Below, piece after piece: positions 7,242 to 15,379 of a stretch of DNA of 18,144 nucleotides; within the stretch, counting starts at the first letter, position 1; the number at the start of each line of letters is the position of its first letter. Source of the stretch: JBBQVS01 sp038211295 (GTDB lineage: Bacteria; Chloroflexota; Ktedonobacteria; Ktedonobacterales; Ktedonobacteraceae); contig JBBQVS010000079.1 of assembly GCA_038211295.1 (NCBI GenBank), positions 1-18,144 of the forward strand, read 5' to 3'. The translations under genes and the position numbers were made by a program. The notes under the pieces are model-generated. The model saw only the letters and a list, made by a program, of their open reading frames with translations. It had not been told where the DNA came from and did no database searches.

Positions 7242-7559
7242 GGGACGAGTAACGGACATCGGCACATACAGAGAGTGGGCGACTGCTGAGAAGTCCATAT
7301 GTTGACCAACCGCGAAAAAGACCCTGTGCTATGAGAAGAAATCATCTGCTACTGTTGATACTGTAGAGGTTAGATGAAAGTAGAACTCATTCGGATTCCT
7401 CCGTTAACAGGCACTGTATCAGCGTGAATATATTCCACGTCTGACACAACGAGGTTGTTGCCGCGAGGTAGCAGCAAGCGAAGGTGGCACCACAAACAGC
7501 GTATTTGACGCTCTTTGTCCTTCTCCAAATAGGGGAGGGCAAAGAGCGTTTTTGTTTTT
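7239..7559 (+). promoter_or_regulatory. T-box riboswitch 2, lysine AAG specifier
   Basis: A second complete T-box leader directly precedes lysW. The base of Stem I is ACAGGG (7239-7244) with CCCTGT (7322-7327). AGTA is at 7248 and AGAGAG at 7270-7275; distal stems are ACATA/TATGT and TGGGC/GTCCA. The specifier strand reads GAA-A-AAG-A, with codon AAG (Lys) at 7318-7320. CTCCGTTA is repeated near 7398. Stem III is TGTTGCC-GCGA-GGTAGCA (7456-7473), keeping the GCGA loop of leader 1 with a changed stem. The T-box is AAGGTGGCACCACA (7481-7494), with TGGC predicting a GCCA tRNA end. Antiterminator: GAAGG/CCTTC and ACAAA/TTTGT. The AGAGAG-specifier (48 nt) and specifier-TGG (167 nt) distances equal those of leader 1, which supports the codon register. 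Confidence 0.93.
7509..7559 (+). terminator. Intrinsic terminator of T-box 2
   Basis: CGCTCTTTG pairs perfectly with CAAAGAGCG, and the stem is extended by TCCTTCTCC against GGGGAGGG (with wobbles) around a short A-rich loop. It is followed by TTTTTGTTTTT (7549-7559). It ends about 40 nt before lysW and overlaps the antiterminator strand. Confidence 0.92.
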
Positions 7560-7600
7560 CATAAAACATACTTCACAAATTTTAGCATGGGAGATACCAG

Positions 7601-7816
7601 ATGGATACGACCAATGCAACCAACGCGACCAGCGCGACTTTTACAACGCCGCTAATCACCAACTGTCCAGAGTGTGACGCCGAACTTCAACTACAGGGGT
7701 TACTGGTCAACGAGATTATGTATTGCCCGGATTGCAACGCCGAACTTGAGGTGTTGAGCCTTGAGCAACCAGCAGTCGCGCTTGCGCCACAGGTCGAAGA
7801 GGATTGGGGAGAATAA
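7601..7816 (+). CDS. lysW: LysW amino-group carrier protein
   Basis: LysW protects and carries alpha-aminoadipate intermediates: the substrate amino group is joined to the C-terminal glutamate. This 71-residue protein has the zinc-knuckle pairs CPEC (22-25) and CPDC (42-45), an acidic body, and the diagnostic C-terminal EDWGE ending in Glu71. GGGAGA precedes the ATG by 6 nt. The family is usually about 53-56 residues. Here about 20 Thr/Ala/Asn-rich residues precede the first zinc pair, and no alternative start with a ribosome site is visible. It is the first gene after two lysine T-boxes, and lysX starts one base after its stop codon. Confidence 0.95.
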   Translation: MDTTNATNATSATFTTPLITNCPECDAELQLQGLLVNEIMYCPDCNAELEVLSLEQPAVALAPQVEEDWGE

Positions 7817-7817
7817 C

Positions 7818-8684
7818 ATGACGCATATCGCTATCCTCACATCGCGCATACGAGTTGAAGAGAAACTGCTGATCGAGGCGTTGACACGCTGTAACATTAC
7901 CTTCGATATCATCGACGATGGTACACTCTTACTCGATCTCGCACAACCGGACGCACGTTGGCACGCCTACAATGCCGTATTATGTCGCAGCATGAGCCAG
8001 TCACGCGGCCTTGCTGTGCTTGCCGTGTTAGAGCACTGGGGTATTCCTGTGTTCAACTCGGCACGCGTGACCGCTACGTGTAATGACAAGCTACTTACCA
8101 CGCTCGCGCTCTTGCACGCGAACGTTCCCACGCCCCGCACATTGCTGGCATTTGACGCGCCTACGGCCGTGCGTGGTATCGAAATGCTTGGCTATCCCGT
8201 CGTCCTCAAACCCATTACCGGCTCATGGGGCCGCTTGCTTGCACGCATCAATGACCGAGATGCCGCCGAAGCTGTGTTGGAGCATCAAGAGACTCTTGGA
8301 AGTTATCAGCATCACACGCACTACATTCAGCAATACATCAACAAACCACAGCGAGACATCCGCGCCTTTGTGATTGGCGATGAGACGGTGTGCGCCATCT
8401 ATCGCACAAGCGAACATTGGGTGACGAACACCGCACGCGGAGCCAGTACGAGCAATTGCCCGCTCACCGAGGAACTTGTGAACCTCTGTGGACGCGCGGC
8501 ACACGCTGTTGGTGGCGGTATTCTAGCGATTGATGTGCTGGAAGACGCGGAGCGGGGGCTACTAGTCAACGAGATCAACGCCACAATGGAGTTTCGCAAT
8601 AGCATCGTCCCGACAGGCGTCAATATTCCCAACCTGATGCTTGAGTACGTGCTGCGTCACGCACGCGAAGGAGCGTTGCGATGA
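7818..8684 (+). CDS. lysX: LysX, LysW-aminoadipate ligase (ATP-grasp)
   Basis: LysX uses ATP to ligate alpha-aminoadipate to the C-terminal Glu of LysW. The 288-residue ATP-grasp protein shows YPVVLKPITGSWGRL (nucleotide-binding lysine), the FVIGDETVCAIYR strand, the loop NTARGASTSNCPLT and the metal-binding NEIN (Glu252, Asn254) followed by TMEFRNS, all typical of the LysX/ArgX family. The start at 7818 has GGGGAGA five bases upstream, inside the end of lysW. A longer frame from 7761 overlaps lysW and is not needed. As the only ATP-grasp ligase in the operon, beside homocitrate-pathway genes, it is best read as aminoadipate-specific rather than glutamate-specific. It overlaps lysY by 4 nt. 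Confidence 0.93.
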   Translation: MTHIAILTSRIRVEEKLLIEALTRCNITFDIIDDGTLLLDLAQPDARWHAYNAVLCRSMSQSRGLAVLAVLEHWGIPVFNSARVTATCNDKLLTTLALLHANVPTPRTLLAFDAPTAVRGIEMLGYPVVLKPITGSWGRLLARINDRDAAEAVLEHQETLGSYQHHTHYIQQYINKPQRDIRAFVIGDETVCAIYRTSEHWVTNTARGASTSNCPLTEELVNLCGRAAHAVGGGILAIDVLEDAERGLLVNEINATMEFRNSIVPTGVNIPNLMLEYVLRHAREGALR

Positions 8685-9742
8685 GTACAGTGCGTGTCGC
8701 GATTGTCGGTGGCTCTGGCTACACCGGAGGTGAGTTGCTCCGTCTTCTCTTGTTTCATCCGCAGGTCGAGCTTGCACAGGTCGCGTCAGCAAGTCACGCG
8801 GGCCAGTACGTCCACAGCACGCACCCGAACCTACGCAAGCTGTGTACTCTGCGGTTCTGTCATCCCAATGACCTGACATCCTGTGATTTATTGTTTCTCT
8901 GTTTGCCACATGGTGCATCCGCGCAAGCAATCGCGCATTACCGCGATCTCGCGCCACGTGTGATCGACCTTGCGGCAGATTTTCGCCTGCGCTCGCCCGA
9001 CCTGTATCAGCAATGGTACGGCGAAGTACATCCGTCAACGCATCTACAAGCGCAAGCGGTCTACGGCCTGCCTGAACTTCATAGAGCGGAACTACGCGAA
9101 GCAGCGCTGGTGAGCGGAACGGGATGTATGGCGACCGCGGCGATTCTGGGGTTGGCTCCACTGTATCGCGCGGGTATAGTTGACACGAACATTCCATTGG
9201 TGGTCGATGCGAAGGTTGGCTCGTCTGCTGCCGGCGCGACGCCCGGCGCGGGAAGCCACCACCCTGACCGTAGCGGTGCCGTGCGCTCGTTTCAACCAAC
9301 GCGTCACCGTCACACCGCCGAGCTACTACAGGAGCTAGGACGTTTACAGAGCGACAAAATGGAGCAACACATCGCATTCTCTGCAACTGCGATTGAACTG
9401 GTGCGTGGGGTATTGATTACCGCTCACGTCTTTTTGCGCGAGCGCGTGGATGAGCGTGTCCTGTGGCGGCTCTATCGTGAAGCATATCAACATGAGCCAT
9501 TCATACGCATTGTCAAGGAGCGAGGCGGCGTGTATCGCTATCCCGAACCGAAAATACTCGTCGGTAGCAATTATTGCGACATTGGTTTTGAGTATGACCC
9601 GACGCAACGGCGCGTTGTCGTTATTGCGGCACTCGACAACCTGATGAAGGGAGCGGCGGGCAACGCGGTGCAGGCACTCAATTGTATGTATGGGTGGGAT
9701 GAGACAACTGGCCTGACGTTCCCCGGTCTGCATCCGGCATGA
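8681..9742 (+). CDS. lysY: LysY, LysW-aminoadipyl-phosphate reductase
   Basis: This NADPH-dependent reductase is an ArgC homolog that turns LysW-aminoadipyl phosphate into the semialdehyde. The 353-residue protein has the Rossmann motif VGGSGYTGGELLRLL, the catalytic Cys149 in SGTGCMATA, and family segments CLPHGAS, VIDLAADFRL, DAKVGSSAAGATPG and DNLMKGAAGNAVQALN. It starts with ATGA overlapping the lysX stop. ArgC of the arginine pathway is the alternative by sequence alone; the LysW context decides for lysine. Confidence 0.92.
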   Translation: MSTVRVAIVGGSGYTGGELLRLLLFHPQVELAQVASASHAGQYVHSTHPNLRKLCTLRFCHPNDLTSCDLLFLCLPHGASAQAIAHYRDLAPRVIDLAADFRLRSPDLYQQWYGEVHPSTHLQAQAVYGLPELHRAELREAALVSGTGCMATAAILGLAPLYRAGIVDTNIPLVVDAKVGSSAAGATPGAGSHHPDRSGAVRSFQPTRHRHTAELLQELGRLQSDKMEQHIAFSATAIELVRGVLITAHVFLRERVDERVLWRLYREAYQHEPFIRIVKERGGVYRYPEPKILVGSNYCDIGFEYDPTQRRVVVIAALDNLMKGAAGNAVQALNCMYGWDETTGLTFPGLHPA

Positions 9743-9762
9743 GAAAAGAGAGGAAGGGTAAT

Positions 9763-10587
9763 ATGTCACTGGTCGTAAAAATTGGTGGAAGCGCGGGTGT
9801 CGCGACAACAACCATTGTGCAAGATATCGCACGGCTTGTTGCGAATGGCGAGCGGATAGTTCTGCTGCACGGCGGCTCTGACCTGACCAACACGCTTTCA
9901 CGGCAGATGGGGCAGGAGCTACGCATAGTCACATCGCCGACGAGCGGAATGACAAGCCGCTACACTGATAGCGCGACGTTGCGCCTCTACGCGATGGCGG
10001 TTGCGGGTCAGATCAACACAGAACTTGTAGCCCTGTTACAGCAGCATGGTGTCAACGCACTGGGCCTCGCGGGTGTCGATGGACGTTTGCTGGTCGCGCG
10101 ACGCAAAGCGATTGTGCGCTCGCTTACACCAGAGGGACGCATCCAGATTCTGCGCGACGACTACACGGGGCAGATTGAGCAGGTCAACACGGGCCTACTT
10201 ATACAACTGCTCGACGCTGGCTATACGCCCGTCATCGCGCCCTTAGCGTTGAGTCATGATGGTGAACGCCTCAACGTCGATGGCGATAGGGCGGCGGCGG
10301 CAGTCGCGACAGCATTACAGGCGGAGACACTGGTACTCATGACCAACATTGCGGGTCTGCTAACCGACAAAGAAGACGCCACAACGCTTGTACACCATAT
10401 CGCGCCTGACCAACTCGACAACTATATGCAGTACGCGCAGGGACGAATGCGGAAGAAAATTCTGGGGGCGCAAGAAGCTCTATGGGGAGGTGTTGCGCGT
10501 GTGTGCATCGGTAGCACCTCCTTGCAAGCGGTCTTGCGGGGAACGGGAACGACAATTACAAATGTTTTGGAAAGGAGTCAGGTATGA
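9763..10587 (+). CDS. lysZ: LysZ, LysW-aminoadipate kinase
   Basis: LysZ is an amino-acid kinase homologous to ArgB that phosphorylates the side-chain carboxylate of LysW-aminoadipate. The 274-residue form starts MSLVVKIGGSAG and contains LLHGGSDLTNTLSRQMG, ALGLAGVDGRLLVARRK, LNVDGDRAAAAVA and LVLMTNIAGLL, which are phosphate- and nucleotide-binding segments of the family. I prefer the start at 9763 because GGAAGGG lies just upstream and the kinase core begins immediately. An alternative ATG at 9739 overlaps the lysY stop by 4 nt and would add eight residues (MRKERKGN), so the start is not certain. It overlaps the next gene by 4 nt. Confidence 0.92.
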   Translation: MSLVVKIGGSAGVATTTIVQDIARLVANGERIVLLHGGSDLTNTLSRQMGQELRIVTSPTSGMTSRYTDSATLRLYAMAVAGQINTELVALLQQHGVNALGLAGVDGRLLVARRKAIVRSLTPEGRIQILRDDYTGQIEQVNTGLLIQLLDAGYTPVIAPLALSHDGERLNVDGDRAAAAVATALQAETLVLMTNIAGLLTDKEDATTLVHHIAPDQLDNYMQYAQGRMRKKILGAQEALWGGVARVCIGSTSLQAVLRGTGTTITNVLERSQV

Positions 10588-12920
10588 ACACGATTATCGA
10601 AAGAGAAACACTGTATACAAGTGGCGTGTATGGAAAGCGCGGCGTCGCGATTGTACGCGGCAGTGGCGCGAGCCTGTGGGATGCCGAGGGACGCGAATAT
10701 CTTGATTGCACGGCAGGATATGGTGTGGCGAATATCGGACACGGACGCGTGGAGATCGCGGCGACGTTGGCGGAACAAGCGCAACGCTTAATTACATGTC
10801 CCGAAATCTTTTATAATGACGTGCGCTCACGGCTGCTCGAACGTCTGGCACAACTCACACCAACGGGCCTTGATGCTATCTTTCTCTGTAATAGCGGCAC
10901 CGAAGCGGTGGAGGGTGCGCTGAAATTCGCGCGTCTGGCGACGGGCCGTACAGGAATTATCGCCACTTTGCGGAGCTTTCACGGACGCACAATGGGCGCA
11001 CTTTCCGCGACATGGGAACCACATTATCGCGAACCCTTCGCGCCACTCTTGCCTGGCGTGACGCACATCAAGTACAACAGTCTGGCCGCCGCCGAAGCCG
11101 CGCTTACAGAGGAGACCGCCGCCGTCCTCATCGAACTGGTGCAAGGCGAGGGTGGTGTTCATATAGCCGAAGAAGCATACATACAGGGACTTGCGAACCT
11201 GTGCCGCGAACGCGGGGTATTGCTGATAATAGACGAGGTACAGACGGGCTTTGGTCGCACGGGAACATTGTTTGCATGTGAGCAGTACAACTTGCAACCT
11301 GATATTCTCTGCCTCGCGAAGTCGCTTGCGGGCGGCATTCCGATGGGTGCTATCTGTCTTGGGCCACGTGTAATGGCGAGCGGACGCATCGTAAAAGGAA
11401 CACATGGCAGTACCTTTGGTGGCAACCCACTGGCCTGCGCCGCCGCCCTGACAACGCTCGACATTCTTGCACATGAACACCTGCCCGAACGTGCTGCCAC
11501 ACTCGGAACATACGCGGTTGAGCGGCTCCGCGCCATCCATTCACCGCTCATTCGTGAGGTGCGCGGGCGCGGTCTCTTACTCGGTATCGAGCTTACACGT
11601 CGCGCTCAACCCTATCTTGAAGCACTATTCACTCGTGGCATCCTTGCCTTGCAAGCCGGCCCAAACGTGATACGCCTGCTCCCGCCGCTCGTGATTACAG
11701 AGGAACAATTAGGACATGCGCTGAACATGGTAGAAGAAGTTTTGACAGACGAGGGAAGCGGCGTAAACAGACGTGTGGCTAGTGAGAGCGTGAAGGGTGT
11801 GGGGAGCTTAGAGAGTAGAGCGGGCGCGACGGAGGCAAGTGCCATCGCGCTCTTGCAATCGATGCTGACCATTCCGAGTTACTCGCGTCAAGAACAGCAG
11901 GTCGCACGTTACCTCGTCGAGCAGGCGCACCATATGGGCTTACACGCTCACCTTGATGAAGTTGGAAATTTCATCGCAAGTACGCACCCTGCTGGAAGCG
12001 ATGTTGAGCCAATTATCCTGCTTGGACACATGGATACTGTGCGCGGCAATATCCCCGTGCGTATCGAGGACGGGTTGCTCTACGGGCGCGGCGCGGTTGA
12101 CGCGAAGGGGCCATTAGCCGCGTTTCTCTGTGCTACCGCTCGTCTTGCCCGAAGCGAAGCGATGCAACGACCAGTTATCGTGATTGGAGCGGTGGAAGAG
12201 GAGTCCGCAACATCGCGTGGCGCACACGCGGTTGTGACGCGCTATCGTCCGTCCGCGTGTATCATCGGCGAACCAAGCGGAAGCCACGCAATCACGATTG
12301 GCTACAAAGGGCGTTTGTTGCTTGAATGCTGCGTGACGCGCTTCTCTCATCACAGCGCGGGGCCGCACAGGAATAGTAACGAAATCGCGGTAGCATTCTG
12401 GGAGCGTGTGCGTGCTCATGCCGCCGAGTGGAACGCGCATCATGCCGACAACTCTCCGTTTGCCGCGCTGCTGCCCTCGCTGCGTGGTATCAGCAGTACA
12501 CAGGATGGTATAGAAGAACAGGTACAGATGCACCTTGGCTATCGTCTCCCGCCGGGCTATGATAGCGCAGGTCTGCAAGCTCAGTTAGAGCAGTGGGCGT
12601 ATGAGGATAAGATACAGCTAGCGTTTTCAGGCGAAGAGGCCGCGTTTCAGACAACGCGCACAACATTGCTTGCTCGTAGCTTTCTCTCGGCAATTCGCGC
12701 GACGGGCAAACAACCCACGTTCAAGCAAAAAACGGGAACGTCGGACATGAATGTTGTCGGGCCTGTCTGGGGACAAAACATCGTGGCATATGGCCCCGGT
12801 GACGCGAGCCTCGACCACACGCCCAACGAGCATATCGATATCGCCGAATATCTTCACGCGATCGACGTACTTGAGCGTGTGTTGCGCGACCTTGTACAGC
12901 AACCAGAGGCAATAGTATGA
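10584..12920 (+). CDS. lysJK: Fused LysJ aminotransferase - LysK hydrolase
   Basis: A single 778-residue frame joins two enzymes normally encoded separately. Residues 1-~388 are a class III PLP aminotransferase (LysJ/ArgD type): FLCNSGTEAVEGALKFAR, SFHGRTMGALSAT, LLIIDEVQTGFGRTG, PLP lysine Lys246 in LAKSLAGG, and HGSTFGGNPLACAAA. A ~27-residue linker (about 390-416, Gly/Ser/Val-rich) follows. Residues ~417-778 are an M20-family hydrolase (LysK/ArgE type): metal ligand motifs LGHMDTV (His482, Asp484), VDAKG (Asp506), EEE (538-540), GEPSG, and KTGTSDMN with HTPNEHID. The first half aminates LysW-aminoadipate semialdehyde; the second cleaves LysW-lysine to release lysine. The frame is continuous and all key residues are intact, so this is a real fusion rather than a frameshift artefact. 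AAGGAG precedes the start, with a 4-nt overlap on each side. Confidence 0.93.
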   Translation: MNTIIERETLYTSGVYGKRGVAIVRGSGASLWDAEGREYLDCTAGYGVANIGHGRVEIAATLAEQAQRLITCPEIFYNDVRSRLLERLAQLTPTGLDAIFLCNSGTEAVEGALKFARLATGRTGIIATLRSFHGRTMGALSATWEPHYREPFAPLLPGVTHIKYNSLAAAEAALTEETAAVLIELVQGEGGVHIAEEAYIQGLANLCRERGVLLIIDEVQTGFGRTGTLFACEQYNLQPDILCLAKSLAGGIPMGAICLGPRVMASGRIVKGTHGSTFGGNPLACAAALTTLDILAHEHLPERAATLGTYAVERLRAIHSPLIREVRGRGLLLGIELTRRAQPYLEALFTRGILALQAGPNVIRLLPPLVITEEQLGHALNMVEEVLTDEGSGVNRRVASESVKGVGSLESRAGATEASAIALLQSMLTIPSYSRQEQQVARYLVEQAHHMGLHAHLDEVGNFIASTHPAGSDVEPIILLGHMDTVRGNIPVRIEDGLLYGRGAVDAKGPLAAFLCATARLARSEAMQRPVIVIGAVEEESATSRGAHAVVTRYRPSACIIGEPSGSHAITIGYKGRLLLECCVTRFSHHSAGPHRNSNEIAVAFWERVRAHAAEWNAHHADNSPFAALLPSLRGISSTQDGIEEQVQMHLGYRLPPGYDSAGLQAQLEQWAYEDKIQLAFSGEEAAFQTTRTTLLARSFLSAIRATGKQPTFKQKTGTSDMNVVGPVWGQNIVAYGPGDASLDHTPNEHIDIAEYLHAIDVLERVLRDLVQQPEAIV

Positions 12921-14056
12921 GAACTCTTACGATACTCGACTCGACGCTCCGTGAGGGTGAGCAATTCACGGGCGCGTGTTTCACGCTTGAACAACGCCTG
13001 ACCATCGCGCGACTGCTCGACGCGATTGGTGTAACATTTATCGAGGCACCATCACCCGTTGCCTCATTAGAGACGCAACAGGCCGTGCTTGCGCTCTGTG
13101 CTCTCGGTTTGCGGGCGCGTATCATCACGCATGTGCGCTGTGTCGAAGCCGACGTGCAGGCCGCGCTCGTCACGCCCGTCTATGGCCTCAATCTTTTTTA
13201 CGGCACATCGACACAACTGCGTACCTTCAGTCACGGACGCCGTATCGAGCAGATGATCGCCGACGCCGTGCCGCTTGTACGAAGTGTTCGTGACGCGGGC
13301 CGCTATGTGCGCTTTTCGGCGGAAGATGCCTTTCGGAGCGATCTTGTCGATCTGCTTCACGTCTTCGACGCCGTCGTCGATGCAGGTGTACAGCGTATTG
13401 GCTTACCCGATACCGTTGGCATCGCGACGCCCCGTCAGGTCGCGCAACTTGTACAACTTTGCCATGAGCGTTACCCACAGGTCGGCATCGAGTTTCATGG
13501 ACATAACGACACAGGATGCGCTACGGCAAACACGCTGGCGGCGTTGGAAGCAGGCGCGGATTGTCTGGACGTGACCGCGCTCGGTATTGGTGAGCGCAAT
13601 GGTATTGCGTCTCTGAGTGGCTTAATCGCGCAACTTTATATTCACTATCCCGACCTTTTGACAGCGTATGACCTGACACAGGTCGCGCCACTCGACCAGT
13701 TTGTTGCGTCCTGTCTTGGCCTTGCCATTCCTTTTAACACACCCATTACCGCGCCGAGTGCCTTTACACACAAAGCCGGTGTGCATACAAAAGCGGTGTT
13801 ACGCAACCCGCGAGCGTATGAGGCACTCGACCCGTCGGACTTTGGCCTCACGCGTCATGTCGATATCGGCTCACGCGTCACGGGTCGCTACGCCGTTGGG
13901 CATCGCGTCGCTGCGCTTGGTCTACAACTCAGTACCAGCGAAATTGCTAGTCTTACACATGACTTGAAAGTGCGTGCTGAAACTGGCACGCTCAATCAGG
14001 CCGAGGTTGATCTGTTTATCCACGAGTGGAGTCGAACCAGATATAGCACGCTCTAA
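12917..14056 (+). CDS. lysS: Homocitrate synthase
   Basis: This is the first committed enzyme of the AAA pathway: 2-oxoglutarate plus acetyl-CoA gives homocitrate. The 379-residue DRE-TIM metallolyase opens with ILDSTLREGEQF and has EFHGHNDTG (His194, His196 metal ligands), ALGIGERNG, and APSAFTHKAGVHTKAVL, the last typical of homocitrate synthases rather than isopropylmalate synthases. No long C-terminal regulatory domain is present. It starts on an ATGA overlap with lysJK. In related enzymes lysine inhibits the catalytic domain directly; this is not visible from sequence here. Confidence 0.9.
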   Translation: MRTLTILDSTLREGEQFTGACFTLEQRLTIARLLDAIGVTFIEAPSPVASLETQQAVLALCALGLRARIITHVRCVEADVQAALVTPVYGLNLFYGTSTQLRTFSHGRRIEQMIADAVPLVRSVRDAGRYVRFSAEDAFRSDLVDLLHVFDAVVDAGVQRIGLPDTVGIATPRQVAQLVQLCHERYPQVGIEFHGHNDTGCATANTLAALEAGADCLDVTALGIGERNGIASLSGLIAQLYIHYPDLLTAYDLTQVAPLDQFVASCLGLAIPFNTPITAPSAFTHKAGVHTKAVLRNPRAYEALDPSDFGLTRHVDIGSRVTGRYAVGHRVAALGLQLSTSEIASLTHDLKVRAETGTLNQAEVDLFIHEWSRTRYSTL

Positions 14057-14085
14057 AGGAGCATCAAGAAAGCAGGAATTGAACA

Positions 14086-15336
14086 ATGGGAACATTAACT
14101 GAGGAAATTTTTAGCCACAAGTTGGGCCGCTCCGTCGAGCAGGGTGAGACCGTGATTGTCGAAGTTGATCGTGTCATGAGCCACGATACAACTAGCCCGT
14201 TAGCCATTCAAGCGTTTCGCAAGCTGGGACAGCAGAGTGGTGGGCGCGTCTTCAATTCGCGGCGGGCGCACATCGTCTTTGACCACATTATTCCTGCCGC
14301 GACGATTGCCGCCGCGACCCTGCAACGCGACATTCGCACGTTTGCTCGTGAGCAAGACATCACCGTTTTGCAAGAGGGTATCTGCCATCAGGTGATGCCG
14401 GAACGCGGCTATGTTGTCCCCGGCAGCATCATCGTTGGTGCTGATAGCCACACCTGTACCTACGGTGCGCTCGGCGCGTTCGCCACGGGCATGGGGTCAA
14501 CCGATATCGGAGTCGCCTACGCAACGGGTCGCACCTGGTTTCGCGTCCCCACGACCATCAATATTCAGATAACGGGAACTTTGCCCTTTGGCGTATATGC
14601 CAAAGATATTACGTTCGAGATGGTGCGGCAGGTCGGCGTTGATGGCGCGAATTACCGCGCGATTGAATATACGGGTAGTCTTGTCGAGCACCTTTCAGTG
14701 AGCGAACGCTTCACCTTCTGCAATATGGCTATCGAGATGGGCGGCAAAGCTGGCCTTGTCGCACCAGACGCGATCACGCAGGCTTGGCTACGAGGCCGCA
14801 CCCAGGTGGAGTATCCCATGCTCGCGCCGCGCGATCCGCAGTATGAGCGCGTCTTCTCGATTGACGCCTCGCAACTGCAACCAATGATTGCCTGCCCACC
14901 CGATGTCAACAACGTCGTTCCCATAGGCGACGTGACGAATGTCCAGATCGATGAGGTATTTCTAGGCACCTGCACAAATGGACGCCTGGACGACCTCGCC
15001 ATCGCTGCTGGCATCATGCGCGGCAAGCAGTTACACCCGCATACCCGCATGGTTGTTGTGCCTGCTTCTCGTGAAATTTATCTGGAGGCGATGCGTCTAG
15101 GCTATCTCGAAACCTTCATTCAAGCTGGTGCTACCGTCGAAAATCCGGGATGTGGCCCCTGTATTGGACGCCATCAGGGCGTGCTCGCCCCCGGCGAACG
15201 TGCGCTTACCACGATGAACCGCAATTTCACCGGACGTATGGGCGACCCAACCGCCGAAATTTATCTTGGCAGTCCTGCAACTGCCGCCGCAACCGCGCTC
15301 TCTGGCCATATCGCGGACCCACGCGAATTTCTCTAA
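14086..15336 (+). CDS. lysT: Homoaconitase large subunit
   Basis: This is the 4Fe-4S large subunit that, with LysU, isomerises homocitrate to homoisocitrate. The 416-residue protein has DHIIPAAT, GADSHTCTYGALGAFATGMGSTD, and cluster cysteines Cys296 (GTCTNGR) and Cys356/Cys359 (NPGCGPCIGRHQG). The length fits the LeuC/HacA class. By sequence alone it could be isopropylmalate isomerase; its place directly after homocitrate synthase and in a lysine-T-box operon favours homoaconitase. AGGA lies about eight bases before the ATG. A 29-nt gap separates it from lysS. Confidence 0.88.
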   Translation: MGTLTEEIFSHKLGRSVEQGETVIVEVDRVMSHDTTSPLAIQAFRKLGQQSGGRVFNSRRAHIVFDHIIPAATIAAATLQRDIRTFAREQDITVLQEGICHQVMPERGYVVPGSIIVGADSHTCTYGALGAFATGMGSTDIGVAYATGRTWFRVPTTINIQITGTLPFGVYAKDITFEMVRQVGVDGANYRAIEYTGSLVEHLSVSERFTFCNMAIEMGGKAGLVAPDAITQAWLRGRTQVEYPMLAPRDPQYERVFSIDASQLQPMIACPPDVNNVVPIGDVTNVQIDEVFLGTCTNGRLDDLAIAAGIMRGKQLHPHTRMVVVPASREIYLEAMRLGYLETFIQAGATVENPGCGPCIGRHQGVLAPGERALTTMNRNFTGRMGDPTAEIYLGSPATAAATALSGHIADPREFL

Positions 15337-15379
15337 GCACCTGTCGAAAATAGAGCATACTCGAAAGGAACATACAATC

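Noticed and set aside
6865..7559. Lysine (L-box) riboswitch
   Set aside because: The regulated genes make lysine, but the conserved signals are T-box ones (AGAGAG, specifier loop, AAGGTGGNANC), not the lysine aptamer.
7387..7619. Two open frames on the minus strand
   Set aside because: They run antisense through the second T-box and its terminator; their composition reflects the RNA hairpins.
8562..9386. 274-codon minus-strand open frame
   Set aside because: It is antisense to lysX/lysY, Arg/His/Cys-rich and without domain motifs, as expected from the GC-rich opposite strand.
8681..12920. Arginine cluster argC-argB-argD-argE
   Set aside because: The enzymes are homologous, but lysW with a C-terminal EDWGE, lysX, homocitrate synthase and lysine-specifying T-boxes assign them to lysine.
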